NCBI GenBank assembly: GCA_018857735.1
Contig: JABMCL010002216.1
Location: 387,501 to 451,500, forward strand
DNA from: Alviniconcha marisindica
Taxonomy: Eukaryota; Mollusca; Gastropoda; Provannidae
DNA: 64,000 nucleotides
Direction: 5' to 3'
Every line of letters begins with the position of its first letter. The first letter of the stretch is position 1. The notes beneath the pieces are model-generated. The model was not told where the DNA came from, ran no database searches, and saw nothing but the letters and a program-made list of their open reading frames with translations. This document shows, piece by piece, positions 44,901 through 56,000 of the stretch. The translations under genes were made by a program, and so were the position numbers.

Positions 44901-46228
44901 ACAAGTAGTTTCTATGATTGTGAGTCAGAATGTGACTATGCAGCTGCTCTTTCCTGCAGAAAGTCTGTGTAAGTTTGTAGGCATCTGTGGAATCTTTTTG
45001 TGGTACTGCTGCATCCTTCTTCAGGTTTGTATTGCGTCATTCTAATCCCAGAGGTTTGGGGTGGGGTGATTGCATCTTTTCAGATTCATATAGACATCCC
45101 ACGAATGAACCCCTTAATACCCATATTTCAACAAAAAGTAGTTCAAGAAGTGAGTACCGAGAGGCACCCCAGCGCGGTTCCTCGTTTTGCATGCGTTCTT
45201 GCTATGTGCTGTTGTCAGTGTTTCGTCGCTGTGTTTCAGTGTTCTGTACCTCAGTTGGTCCTTGTTCTGCTTGGCAGCAAACGCAGCAGCATCTAGCATC
45301 TGTGCAGTGCTTTGGTGTTTAGCGGATGCAAACTTGTGCTGAATTGAAATCTAGTCTCCAAATAATCACACAGCCTGCTCCAGTTGCGAGCTGATAAACT
45401 GAACTTGACTCACTTTGATTCTTAAACTCCTCATTTTTCCAGGAAGTTTTTCTAACTGCCAATGGAAAAAAGAAAAGAAACTTGACTCACTTTGATTTTT
45501 CTACTCCTCATTTTTCCAGGAAGAGTTTTTCAAACAATGCCCTTGGAAATTTAAAAAAATAAAATCCAAGATGAGCTAGTTACAGCAGCCTTCAGACCAA
45601 GCAGTCTTAGGCTTACCAGCAGGAGTGAAATTTGGAGAATTCCTTGATGGTTGTTGCTGCCTGTGTTTGTTGCCACGCTCTTTTTTTACCTAGCTTACCC
45701 CCTCAGTGGTGAAATGGAGAAGCACGGGAAAATGTGTGTTCCAGACATTTATAAGCTTACTTGTTGCTGGAGCAGTGGATCATCAGCCAGGTTACACTTA
45801 CAGGAGCAGCAGCTTGCACAGAATTCTCATAGTTGGAAGCCACATGTCACTGTCCAGTTGGAATAGTTTAGTTTTTTTAGTGTTTTTTTTTTTTTTAATG
45901 TCAGATTCCAGAGAGATTCTCTCAGCTTGTTCTTTTTGCACAGGATTCCAAACGTAGAAATGTCGTTGCTTTGGTAAATTTACTGCAAGGAATTTGAATT
46001 TGATGCACCTAATGAAAAGGCTAATTGCTGTGGCTGGGCTGTTTTTTTAGAGGGGAAATTGTTGCACTGGCTAATTAATTCACAGACGTAGGAAACTGTG
46101 CGTAAAATTAAAGTTTGAGGTTAAGAGAAAGAGGCAGTAGATGGTGATTATTTGTTATTTTTGAAAATTGATATGCACGCATACCCACAAACATATACAC
46201 ACAAACACACACACTTACAGAGACGGAT

Positions 46229-46275
<47 letters not shown>

Positions 46276-47087
46276 AGCTCTTGGATCTCTTGATGGTTCA
46301 TGCTTTGCACTCTAAGTACTTCTGATGTTTCATGCACAACACAAAAGAGATTTGGGCCAGTTTTGATACTGATAGCTTTCCCAGGTTGAAAATCTTCCGC
46401 AGTTTCTGGAAGGGGATTTTCATCTTAGCAACAATGCACGGATGGAAGGTTACGGGGAAAGTGGATCTGGTAAGCAGGCAAGGAGATGCAGTGAGAAAGT
46501 TGCAACAGTGTGTCAGTGGGCACTGCTGTTGTTTGGAGATCAGTACATAGACAGTTACTTGGTCTGGTCTTTACCCCCTTTCATTCCTTTTTTTTTTTTT
46601 TTCTCCTTTCTTTCTTTCTCCTCAGTCCTGGTTTGTTGCATTCCTTTTGTTTCACTGTTGGTTTTTGTGTAGGGACTGTTGGTTGAAAATGCATTATTTT
46701 TCAGATCCTTAAAGATATCCCTCGCATGACGTCTCTAGCTCACTTGTTTCAACAAAAGCCAGTACAGGAAGTGAGTATTGCTCTCGCATGCGGCGTCAGA
46801 GCTCTCGGCCCCCTGGGAAGTGTGGTCTGCTGTGTGGGCCTCGGTTTGGGCAGGAATATGCCAGTGAATGTTGCATGAAAAGGCTTGGTTGTTGTTGCCG
46901 TTTGTTTGGTGATTAACAAAAAGCCTGGCATATTTTGAATGGTGCATGTTAGTATAAAATGAAGTGCTCTTTTAAAGGTTTTTATTTGTTCCTGTGGAAT
47001 ATGATTAAATACTCTCTCTCTTTTTTTTAATTATAAATATTGCATTGTAATCAAAATATATATTATTAGAGAACTAGATGAATATAA

Positions 47088-47122
<35 letters not shown>

Positions 47123-50100
47123 GCATCCTAACAATGGCTGGAAATTTATTTTTGGGTGTCCGAACATCCTGATTAATGTAGGATGTATATGTGTGTTCTT
47201 TATTGGAAAGTTCCTGGAAATCAAAACACTGACATTTGGCATGCTGTTTTAGTTCATAAACTAATGTATCACATGGGATCTTAAGTTTAAAGAGTTTGTG
47301 CCACTTTTGCTGCATATTATTATGCCATCTGTGTTTATTTATGTGATCTGGTTTTATTGACTGTTTCAGTTTGAACTTTTTAAAGTGCTTTCTTTAATTG
47401 ATAGGTGTCAGGTTTCTAACCATGTTTTCGATTGAAAACAAATTGGACCAAAATTTGTGAAAAGCTACTTGAATGTTTTGTTATGAGAGCACCAAAATAA
47501 TGAAGAACACTGGACCCAAATACACATATTTTCACCTGTGTGTGTGTAGGGAGGGAGGGGTGAAAAGAAGGCACCATAATTATGATTTCAGTTTGCCATT
47601 TTCTAAGGTGATAGAGATAATCACAGTGAATGAAATGTATGCGGGTGTGAAACAGGTACTGTGCATGATTACTGCAGACTTCTAGGCAAAGGGAAAAAGG
47701 TCTTGTTAATGTATACACTGTCATGATGGAAGTGCATGCTTTGTGTGTAGTTTTAGTGTGCATGGCCAACATATTTATCCATGGAGTCTGCTGTTTTTAG
47801 TTTGTAGCTGGGTAACAACTGACTGTTGCAAAATGGGCCAACAAAATGTGCATATATATATTTTCACTGCTAGCATTTCAAGGTACTGATGATGGTTTTG
47901 CTTCAGGGCTTGACCTGAAGGAACGTTGGTAGAAGTAAGGGCTTTGCTTGTTTCAGTTGTAGCAGAATGCATGGTTATGATCAGATGCAGTTCTCACTGC
48001 TGTACATGAGGGTAGAAACTAGAGTACAGTAGAGTACATGTTTTAAATGTGTCATATTATATGGATAAGCATTTGCAAAACATTTTCCTCTTTTTTGACA
48101 AATGTCGAACTTTTGAGAAATGATGCTTAGTCCAAACAGTTACAATATCGGCTTAATAACCAGTGATCGGGTGGCTGTGCAGGCTGGGTTACTGTATGTA
48201 TTTGTTCATTTTTAGGGGGATGGCTTCAGTTTTCTTTTTGCAAATTGCACTTGTAAAGAGCCTTTATTTTTATTTATTTTTTATTATTATTTTTTATTCT
48301 TCTTCTAGTCTTCAGGATCAAATTTATACCAAATAAGACCAATATATTCTTCCTTCATTGTCCCTCTTCCCCACCCAATCACCCCCACTGGTTCAGTAAC
48401 GGGAATACGAATATTACTTTACTTGAGTTTTGACACCCTTGAAAAATATGCTGTATGAAAAAATACTTTCTTTGCCTTTGGTTTTGAGAGTTTTCTTCCT
48501 TCCCCCATTTGCGTAAGAGTTGTTAGCCTGAGACATTCACAGATTGTTTGACTCCACTTTCCAGATCTTTGAGAGGATATTGTACATATGGGCAATTAGG
48601 CATCCAGCCAGTGGCTACGTTCAGGGAATCAACGACTTGGTCACGCCGTTTTTTGTTGTCTTTCTGTCAGAGTACATTGAAAATGGTGAGTTGTCTCTTG
48701 GTTTTGTGTGTGTGTGTTTCCATATAATGCCTTATGTAAATTGTTTTGGTAGGACTGTCCTCTACGTGCGTATAGAATATGGTATTTAGGTTATATTAAT
48801 GATGTGAGTGCTCAGGGTGTTGAAGAGTGCATGATAAATGTACATTATTATTATTATTGATCTTTTAGCAAGAAAGCTGTGAGTGAAGGTTAATAGCATG
48901 GTTGTTGGGTGGCTTCCACTATACAGCACAAGAAGAATCCTGTAAGTTGAAATTATATTCCAGACAAAAGCAGTTGAAAAATCCCAGCTGTACACCATAC
49001 TTGTATTATGGGGGTTCAGTTAAGGTCCTTTTCTGTATGTGAAGAAAAAATACTGCTGATGCGGCCAGCCACTGTGTCTGAAGAGTGAAATGTCTTATTT
49101 ATAGCATTAGCATGCAGGATTAAGCAGAGCAAGCTGAGCTCAAAGTCAGACTGTCAAACTGGGGTCACTAGGTGCCCGAAACTGCACTGAGTGAGAGGTT
49201 CTTGCAGGCCTTCTAACTGTGATATTTCTTCAGCCAGTGAATACTGAGATTACTATTTGTTTGGCTGAAAGCATTTTGAGTGGATGAAGTGAGGGTGGGA
49301 CTAACCAGTGACTAGGTCACATCTCTCACATGACTGTTACATTCTGAACGGATGAAGTGAGGGTGGGACTAACCAGTGACTAGGTCACATCTCTCACATG
49401 ACTGTTACATTCTGAACGGATGAAGTGAGGGTGGGACTAACCAGTGACTAGGTCACATCTCTCACATGACTGTTACATTCTGAGCGGGTGAAGTGAGGGC
49501 GGGGCTAACCAGTGACTAGGTCACATCTCTCACATGACTGTTACATTCTGAGCGGATGAAGTGAGGGTGGGGCTAACCAGTGACTAGGTCACATCTCTCA
49601 CATGACTGTTACATTCTGAGCGGATGAAGTGAGGGCGGGGCTAACTAGTGACTAGGTCACATCTCTCACATGACTATTACATTTTGAGTGGATGAAGTGA
49701 GGGTGGGACTAACCAGTGACTGTCATATGTGTAATTGTTATATTTTCAGTGGATGAAATAAGGGTGGGGCTAACTGGTGACTAGGTCACATCTCTCACAT
49801 GACTGTTGCATTTTGAGTGGATGAATTGAGGGTGGGGCTAACCAGTAACAAAGTCACATGTCTAATTGTTACATTTACTGTGGATGAAATGAGGGTGGGG
49901 CTCAGTGCACTCAGGGAACTCATCAGGGTGACTAGATCACATCTTTTACATGTCTGTTTGAAAATTGAAATACCATGTGTACTGGGCTGGTAGATGTTTG
50001 ATGCAACAATAACAACAACAACAAATAAATAATATAAATACTAATAAAACAAGAAAATAGAACACTTGTCTGAATCACTAGCCCCCACGTATGGCCTGTG

Positions 50101-53025
50101 GTTGGGTGAAAGGACTGTAGCAAGAAAACAACATCATTGAAATTGAAAAGATGTCAAATGACAGGGCGTCTGAATGTTTTGTGCATTCTACGCATGTCAT
50201 TTGAATGCCTCTGTCAAAAGCATTGGCACTGTGGTGCTGCCGACAGGGTGGTTTGCATGTAAAATACAGCTGACTGGCAGAGATGCCTTGAATTTTTTGC
50301 TATGTGGTGGAGGTGGATGGCAGAAGCACATTAAATGATACTATCAAGGAAGCCACTTAACTGCTATTTGTGTGTGTGGCGTCAGACATTGAGGTTGAGA
50401 ACTGCGATCTGCTGGAGCTGGGCATGGAGACGCGGGCCATCATTGAGGCCGACAGCTTCTGGTGCACCTCTCGACTCCTGGATGGAATTCAGGACAACTA
50501 CACCTTCGCCCAGCCTGGCATCCAGATGAAGGTCAACGCTCTCAGGGAACTCATCAAGCGCATCGACGGTAGGCTGGTTTCTGTCCTTTTCGGTTCAGCC
50601 GCCACTGCTTACCAGTTTCGTTGGTGGTACGACTCAGTTTGGTATGGTGACATTGTTAGGCTTGTTTTAGTGCAGATAGTTTTCTTTGGAGAAGTCATGG
50701 CAGAAGGCAAGGGCAGAAGGAGACTATGCTGATGCTGCACTGTCACCAGCTGATCGGTTATCTGCATCACCAGTGACCTACATCAGGTGTTGGCATTTTA
50801 GTCACTAAAGGAAGCATTCTTAATAATAATGATGGGTACTTAGCACGTCTAGCCCGCCCTACATGCTTATACAGTCTTGAGTGTACATATTTTCAAGATT
50901 CAGAGCATACAGCATATGCATGTGCACGCCCGCACACACACACACACACACACACACTCGTATATCAGGGCAATTGGACTGAAAAAAAGGGTTTTGAAAA
51001 GTGAAAGGTTTTCTAGGAAGATTTGAAAAACTGACGGAGGTAGCATGACGGACAGAAACGGGGAGCTGGTTCCAGACAGTTGGAGCCTGATAAGAGAGAA
51101 TGCTGAAGGCTTATGCTGAATATATCTTGCTGTGTTGGTATAATATACATGATTGAGTTTTCATATCCAAGTGCAAATTCATTCAGTGTGTCTCAGCAGC
51201 ACACAAAAAATGTCCACATTTGTGTTGACACGGTGAAAGCACAGTGGACTTTCTGGTTGGGGGGAGGAGGTGGGGGTGGGGGGGAAGATACTTTATACTT
51301 GTGTCTGTCATTATGGGTCTTACAATATCAGCATGCAGCACTGATGATTGCTGTTGTTCTGTCACTTAGATGCAGTGGTGTTTAGGGTTTGATAAACACA
51401 GACTGTCTGTGGGGTCACGTTTTGCGTTTGCGCTTTCTTGCAGCTCCCTTGCATCAACATCTGGAGAAGCAGTCTGTGGAATATCTGCAGTTTTCTTTTC
51501 GCTGGATGAACAACCTGCTCATGCGTGAAATTCCCCTGCACTGCACCATCAGGTTATGGGATACATATCAGGTAGGAGGGTGTGTCTGTGTCTATATATA
51601 TATATACGTATATAAATAAATGTTTTTGTCAGTATATCGGCGTGTGGATGGGCAGTTGGTTAGTTGGTTATAAGATGAAAATTAACCCACTGATCGGATA
51701 AATACCTGTCATGTACACAGAGGGAAAAAACTAGGGGGGGTGGGGGGGGACAAAACGAAAAGTCTCAGGTATTGACTTCAAATGAATTACAGGCCAGAGG
51801 TAAGCAACAAGAATACTGGTCGATTATTTATTCTCTCGATTGGTGCTTTGTGCGGCTGTTTGGCTGTATCATTGGGGGAACAGTTATGTGGAGGCATTGC
51901 TGCAAACTACATTTCTAGACTTTTTTGTTTTTTCTCTCTCTGTGGGCTTCTAGTCAAAGAGATCCAGAGTTCAGAATCGGTATAATTTTGAGTGACAAAT
52001 AGTGGACTGAAGGCTTACAAGCTGATCACTGGTGGTTCTTAACCTGGCGTTGGTACAGAGCATCTTGTTCAGACCCAGATTATTTGTGTTTCCTGTGCTC
52101 ATGGTTGATGAGACCTTACAAACGGAACTGCCTTTTTCTTCATTTGCAGTCTGAAGTGAATGGATTTGCAGACTTTCACTTGTATGTGTGTGCGGCATTC
52201 CTCAAACGGTTCTCAGTGGACGTTTTGAAGGAAGAAGATTTTCAGGTGAGAACTGATCAGTTGCAGAAATATTTTCAGGAACACTTGGTTGCAATTTATT
52301 TTTTTAGGATCAAAATTTGCATGCTCATATATGTACACACATATGCACAAACACACATGCATTCACATGTACACGTTCATGCACACACACGCATGCACAC
52401 ACACACACACACACACACGCAAACACACATACCTGATTGTGGAGGTATGCATCCAATCAGGAGAGGGGGGAACAACAGAACATTGATTAAGAACTGATAT
52501 AAAATCTGCCAACAAGCTGACAAAGGGGATGCCTAAAACAGTCCATGTTCTGTTGCAATCAGCTGATGACTAAAGCTGTGCCAGTTTTTTGATGTGCTGC
52601 ACAGGATGACTTGTACTATATTGTTTGATAGGACAACAGATCTTATGTGTGCATGCATTACCATGCAGCATTCTGAAGTCTATGTATTTTAGGAATAGTT
52701 GCATAGGGAACCGGTCATAATGTAACACTTTACAAGATCCAGACTTGGAAAAACGTTCTGTTCAGGTGACATTTGAGGATACTTGCAGTGGCACAGGGAA
52801 ATGGGTTATTGCGTAAGACATTTCCAGCTACTCGCTTCCCTGTTTACAATTACATTCTACCTTGGGTCTGTTCTGTCTGTCTGCCTGTAGGGCATTCTGA
52901 TGCTGCTTCAGAACCTTCCCACACACCACTGGGGGGACGAGCAGATTGGAGAACTGCTTGCAGAGGCCTTCAAACTGAAGTACATGTTTGCTGACGCACC
53001 CAAGCACCTGCAGCTGAAGTCCTGA
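38326..53025 (+). CDS. TBC1D22: TBC1 domain family member 22-type Rab GAP, complete
   Basis: Twelve exons per transcript: 38326-38405, 40043-40096, 41164-41417, 41813-41998, 42778-42848, 43582-43710, 45084-45149 or 46705-46770, 48565-48685, 50386-50568, 51444-51571, 52150-52245 and 52891-53025. They give 1503 bp, 500 aa plus stop, close to vertebrate TBC1D22A/B (just over 500 aa). All junctions are GT-AG and in phase. The N-terminal part has YGAQHPP and the acidic SDAWDDGDDD. The TBC domain starts near LSWSGIPKSVRPTAWKILSG and has the arginine-finger IxxDxxR and the glutamine-finger YVQ (SGYVQGINDLVTPFF), with later EADSFWC, DGIQDNYTFAQPGIQ, FRWMNNLLMREIPL and RLWDTYQ. Such proteins stimulate GTP hydrolysis by Rabs, and the TBC1D22 group is associated with the Golgi. 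A or B paralogue is not decided; invertebrates usually have one. Confidence 0.95.
38406..40042 (+). other. TBC1D22 intron 1
   Basis: Contains the symmetrical (AC)n(AT)n(GT)n tract at 38913-38990 and small (TA) tracts near 39420. Otherwise AT-rich with nothing recognised. Confidence 0.8.
38913..38990. repeat. Palindromic compound microsatellite
   Basis: (AC) repeats run directly into (AT) repeats and then (GT) repeats, so the two halves are reverse complements and could form one long hairpin of roughly 38 bp per arm. Confidence 0.9.
40043..40096 (+). CDS. TBC1D22: TBC1D22 exon 2 (YGAQHPP)
   Basis: A 54-bp exon between tgttgcag and gtatgt. It encodes SIKPVYGAQHPPMQQKMP; VYGAQHPP is a conserved N-terminal motif of the family. 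Confidence 0.9.
40796..40852 (+). repeat. Best copy of a dispersed SINE-like 3' tail
   Basis: The tail ends in acttacttac repeats, typical of the simple-repeat end of a retroposon. Related copies are at 1781-1822 (+), 9330-9385 (-), 29708-29757 (-), 43771-43805 (-) and 61835-61875 (+). Confidence 0.65.
40969..41107 (+). repeat. Dispersed repeat, copy 1
   Basis: Aligns by eye with 58529-58670: ccttgtgttcact..atgccaggtgagagttact, ggtctttgttgt, and tcaa..ctaat.aactc.cttgtt..tt in the same order, about 75-80% alike. No coding content. Confidence 0.6.
41164..41417 (+). CDS. TBC1D22: TBC1D22 exon 3 (acidic linker)
   Basis: A 254-bp exon reading SSPRKEDKPKSGKRDPFHDF, then ENKTSDAWDDGDDDLFSMA and VHSSARAVLENHSRQLASKS. 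F..FE..TSDAWD..DDD aligns with vertebrate members; the rest is low-complexity and poorly conserved. Confidence 0.93.
41418..41812 (+). other. TBC1D22 intron 3
   Basis: A 395-bp intron with no repeat. Several chance frames cross it. Confidence 0.85.
41813..41998 (+). CDS. TBC1D22: TBC1D22 exon 4 (linker to TBC domain)
   Basis: A 186-bp exon rich in His, Pro and Gly (VPHSQHYHHPGGPG), ending EVAKLEKFKALLAEPNLDM. The last part matches the family's LDKFKQLLAGPNTDL just before the TBC domain. Confidence 0.93.
41999..42777 (+). other. TBC1D22 intron 4
   Basis: A 779-bp intron; nothing recognised. Confidence 0.85.
42778..42848 (+). CDS. TBC1D22: TBC1D22 exon 5 (start of TBC domain)
   Basis: A 71-bp exon encoding DELRKLSWSGIPKSVRPTAW and KILS, the canonical TBC domain entry (L...GIP...R...W..L). 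The donor is gtaagt. Confidence 0.95.
42849..43581 (+). other. TBC1D22 intron 5
   Basis: A 733-bp intron; nothing recognised. Confidence 0.85.
43582..43710 (+). CDS. TBC1D22: TBC1D22 exon 6
   Basis: 43 codons, phase 0 at both ends: GYLPPAADRREATLERKRKE, YFSFIDQYYDTRHQEMHEET and FRQ. It precedes the arginine-finger exon. Confidence 0.95.
43711..45083 (+). other. TBC1D22 intron 6
   Basis: Holds a minus-strand SINE-tail fragment (43771-43805) and an imperfect (CA)n tract at 44710-44793. No other feature. Confidence 0.8.
45084..45149 (+). CDS. TBC1D22: TBC1D22 exon 7a (arginine finger, version a)
   Basis: A 66-bp exon, phase 0 on both sides, between ttttcag and gtgagt. It reads IHIDIPRMNPLIPIFQQ followed by KVVQE and matches vertebrate TBC1D22 (IHIDIPR). 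The Arg of IxxDxxR is the catalytic arginine finger. A related exon of equal length lies 1.6 kb downstream. Confidence 0.93.
45150..46704 (+). other. Intron between alternative exons 7a and 7b
   Basis: Contains a tandem duplication of about 77 bp (45402-45470 and 45479-45548, built on cttgactcactttgatt...ctcatttttccaggaag), a (CA)n tract at 46228-46274 and a T-run near 46590. Its length does not itself prevent splicing of 7a to 7b, so exclusivity would need competing RNA structure or regulators. Confidence 0.75.
46705..46770 (+). CDS. TBC1D22: TBC1D22 exon 7b (arginine finger, version b)
   Basis: A 66-bp exon, phase 0 on both sides, between tttttcag and gtgagt. It reads ILKDIPRMTSLAHLFQQ followed by KPVQE; 14 of 22 residues equal exon 7a, including D, R and FQQK. 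Intact splice sites and an open frame suggest an alternative exon, probably mutually exclusive with 7a. Inclusion of both would still be in frame. Confidence 0.88.
46771..48564 (+). other. TBC1D22 intron after exon 7b
   Basis: AT-rich, with a (TA)n tract at 47090-47120. I looked for a third copy of the exon 7 pattern (D-I-P-R ... F-Q-Q-K) and found none. Confidence 0.75.
48565..48685 (+). CDS. TBC1D22: TBC1D22 exon 8 (glutamine finger YVQ)
   Basis: Encodes IFERILYIWAIRHPASGYVQ, then GINDLVTPFFVVFLSEYIEN. YVQ is the glutamine finger that, with the arginine of exon 7, catalyses hydrolysis on the bound Rab. Confidence 0.95.
48686..50385 (+). other. TBC1D22 intron 8, containing a 68-bp tandem array
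   Basis: The array at 49265-49905 is the main content. The remainder is single-copy sequence without coding content. Confidence 0.8.
49265..49905 (+). repeat. 68-bp minisatellite with AGGTCA in most units
   Basis: gatgaagtgag-type unit starts fall at 49283, 49351, 49419, 49487, 49555, 49623 and 49691 (exact 68-bp spacing), then more diverged units to about 49905. Most units carry gtgactaggtcac, an inverted pair of GTGAC/GTCAC around TAG that includes the nuclear-receptor half-site AGGTCA. The left and central units are nearly identical, suggesting recent expansion. Confidence 0.9.
50386..50568 (+). CDS. TBC1D22: TBC1D22 exon 9
   Basis: A 183-bp exon. After a divergent acidic start (DIEVENCDLLELGMETRAI), the conserved IEADSFWCTSRLLDGIQ, DNYTFAQPGIQMKV and NALRELIKRID follow. 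The donor is gtaggc. Confidence 0.95.
50569..51443 (+). other. TBC1D22 intron 9 with interspersed repeat
   Basis: 50820-51105 looks like a dispersed element (taataatgatgggtacttag at one end; gggagctggttccagacagt near the other), split by (CA)n at 50936-50957. The motif gagctggttccagacagttg is one I associate with common mollusc repeats; this is recollection, not a search. Confidence 0.5.
51444..51571 (+). CDS. TBC1D22: TBC1D22 exon 10
   Basis: A 128-bp exon encoding APLHQHLEKQSVEYLQFSF, RWMNNLLMREIPLHCT and IRLWDTYQ, the late TBC-domain helices with the family signature RLWDTY. Confidence 0.95.
51572..52149 (+). other. TBC1D22 intron 10
   Basis: A 578-bp intron with a short (TA)n near its start and a G-run near 51735. 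Confidence 0.85.
52150..52245 (+). CDS. TBC1D22: TBC1D22 exon 11
   Basis: 32 codons: SEVNGFADFHLYVCAAFL, then KRFSVDVLKEEDFQ. It matches SEP.GFSHFHLYVCAAFL of vertebrate members. The donor is gtgaga. Confidence 0.95.
52246..52890 (+). other. TBC1D22 intron 11
   Basis: A 645-bp intron with an imperfect (CA)n tract at 52333-52431. Confidence 0.85.
52891..53025 (+). CDS. TBC1D22: TBC1D22 terminal exon
   Basis: 44 codons and TGA: GILMLLQNLPTHHWGDEQIG, then ELLAEAFKLKYMFADAP and KHLQLKS. LQNLPT.HW..E.I..LLAEA..LK..FADAP.H is the family C-terminus. Confidence 0.95.
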   Translation, partial: GILMLLQNLPTHHWGDEQIGELLAEAFKLKYMFADAPKHLQLKS

Positions 53026-56000
53026 CACAGCCACTGATGCTGTGCTGGGAAGATGCAATTTACAGCTCCCCTCCCTGAGACTGTGGTGTAAGCGACCGTT
53101 GGGGGCGGGGGGCGGTGGGAGATGGCGCAGGGCCAGCCATTTCTTTGGCAGCAGGACAGTCCTGTGCATCATCATGGAAGCTGGGAGATGCTTTCAAAAA
53201 CTTGGAGCAGCTGACGGTGCTGGCTGAAGCGACCTCTCTTTGGGATTCTGTTCTTGGAATTCTAGTGGAAAGAAAGATGGGGAATACCACCATCCTTTTG
53301 GTTGGTTTTAGGGTTAGACGTTGTGACTCCATCGTTTTCGGCATAGTTGTTTGGTAACAGCTGTCTTACTTGTGAAGAGGTTTGTCATGGAAAAGATGTG
53401 ACATGCAGTTTGCTTAATATGATCGGAAGGGGGGGGGGGGTTAAGGAGAAGAATATGACTAGCATGTTGTGTGGAGGAGTTTTGTGCAGTTGTAACTGGG
53501 TGGCCACAGCTATGACAGAAGTTTTAGTTTTCAGGGAAAAGCCCACCACTGGTTGATCCTCACAGGTACTAAGACAACAAAGTGGAGTCGGACTGTGATG
53601 CATTTCTCTGTGACTAGAAGGATGTTGTCTTTTTTTCCCCTTTTTTTTAACCTGTGTGGACACTTCGTGACTTCTACGCTGAATCTGGAACGTGAAACAA
53701 CCAAACCAGTGAAGAGGAGTTCGTATCGTTGAAGTGCTAAAGACCACCTTTCATTTGACAGTGCTGATGGCAGATTTGTTTTAGAAACCTGCAGGTGCAT
53801 ACCAGATCTGGGGTGTCTTGATTGGAGTCAATGTGCCATGACTTTTCATATGGGAGGAAAAAGAGGGAAGGCACTTGTGAACGAAAATCTGCGAGATTGA
53901 GAGTGTGTGTGGTACAGTAAATGTGTGTCTGAGAACCTGGTAATACAGAGGGTGGTTGAAATGGAACGCATGGATCATAAGGTTGATGTATATATATATT
54001 TTTGCGTTCCCATTACAAAATAGAGAGAACTGTTATGTGATAGTTGTTTGTAACCTGGAGAGAAAAAAACAGATACTATGTTATTAAGGTATTGTTGAGA
54101 TCTGCTAAAAGAGAAATGTCATTCTACGTTGTTAGCTCTGTGTGTGTGTGTGTGTGCGCACGCATGAGTGTCCAAAGTGCAGGCCTTTAGCAGCAGAAAT
54201 GGGTGAGCACAGGTTAGTACTGGCCCTTTCAGATCCTTTGAATCTTCATGTCTGACAACAGAGAAATGATGCTGCTTGTCTTGCGCCCCGTTTGTAGTTT
54301 ATTTTCATGGGCTGTTTTCCGGTGAGGAAGAAAGGGACAAGGTGAAAATAGCACTGATCAGCATGATGGTGATGGACATAAAATGTTAGCCTTTTTTGTT
54401 CAGTGATTTTTTTGTCATATATAAATTAGCAAATTTGTATGACTGATATTTTTGTTCCAGTGAATGAATAAGTGTTCTTCTGCAGGTGCATTGTTAGAAG
54501 GTTGTTTACTCTGTTTGTGTGAAATGCAGCTGCAGTGTCAAGGCTCTTACTCCCGTGGTTTTAGATCAGTTCAGGGTGTTCAGGCCCATTAATTACCGTA
54601 CACAATTTATGTTTAGTGAATGCACGGATGTTCATCTATGGATGGCAGTGATGTGACCAAGAATTTTGAAAATGCAAATGAAGATCCAAATGCATTGAAG
54701 ATCCACTTTCTTCTCTCTGACCCACATCCCCCGATCCACTTCCTTATCTCCAGCCCACATCCCCCGATCTACTTCATTATCTCCAGCCCACATCCTCCGA
54801 ACCACTTCCATATCTCCAGCCCACATCCCCCGATTCACTTCCCTCTCACTCATAGTTATGCAAAGTGAAATGGTAGCTTGTATTTACTATTTCACAATAC
54901 AGATTGAAAGCTGATCACTTTTTTCAGTCTCAGTCAGTGAGCCAGAGATGTATTGTTTGTGCTGTTTGAAAACTCATCAGGCCAGTAGTTCCCTCAACTT
55001 ACTGTGAGGAGTAACATGATTGTTACTGTTAGTATAGGTGTGCTTGTGGCAAATGAATCCTACTTTCTGTGTGTGTGTAATGCAGTGAGATCAGTGCGTT
55101 TGCAGTGAGATGTGTGTGTGTGTGTGAAATGTGTACATTGGAGCCTTTTTAGTCTTAGTCCCAGTGAATAGTTTCTAGATGTGCTGTGTATATTTACTAT
55201 TTCAGTAATACAATTTTTTTTCTGCATTTTTTGCCTAAAAACCCCATCAACAACAACAACAACAAAAAAAAAACTCCAGCCCACGATGAATGCTTTTTTT
55301 TCCCTGAATGATTTTGACTGATAATCAAGCAAAAATAAATGCTGAAAAACTGGAAATGCCTCAAGATGCATTATGTAAGTCTATATAGATCTTGCTGTTA
55401 AATACCAAAGGTGGTGCAGTTAAATTCTCCAGTGCAGTCCTTTCCTTTTATGACCAGTCGGTTAGTTTGCCTCTTCAGTTTTTTTATAAGTGGGGATCTG
55501 GAAGAATGTTAAACAGTATCTTAATTGTTGAGTTTTAAAGGAATCTAGTTTGGTGCCCAATTTGGAACATGGAGTTTTGGATTAATGTTAAGTAATGACT
55601 CAGTTTCCATATAATGAGCACTAAGATTAAAGAGGTTCCAATGTATATTTTGATTTTACATTTGAGCGTGGATCTTCCAGTTGTGTATTTTGTGGGTCTG
55701 GTCACTTTGGTTGTATTTACAAAAGTGTGCAGTCACATGTGCAGGTGGGCATGCAACACATTCTGTTTGTGTGTGTCTGTTGTCTGTGTGTACTTGGATT
55801 GTTTGTGTAGATCTGTGAATGTGGATCAGACTGAAAGCATTTTCCAGTTTACGTAAAGCATGTGTGAATCTGTACATATTAAAGTGAGACTGTGGATGAT
55901 GCCACTGTGAAAATGGAAATGCCTAAGTGGAATATTTCAAGCATATGTACATATTTATTACATGGAATTAGTCCTGAATATTTATGGGTATGGGCCATAG

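Noticed and set aside
49909..50555. 16-base match between intron (ctcagggaactcatca, 49909) and exon 9 (50540)
   Set aside because: A single 16-base match in 64 kb is near chance expectation, and no longer alignment extends from it.
54620..54868. 82-codon frame with SSPHPP repeats
   Set aside because: Explained by a 33-bp tandem repeat in the probable TBC1D22 3'UTR; no splice or start support.
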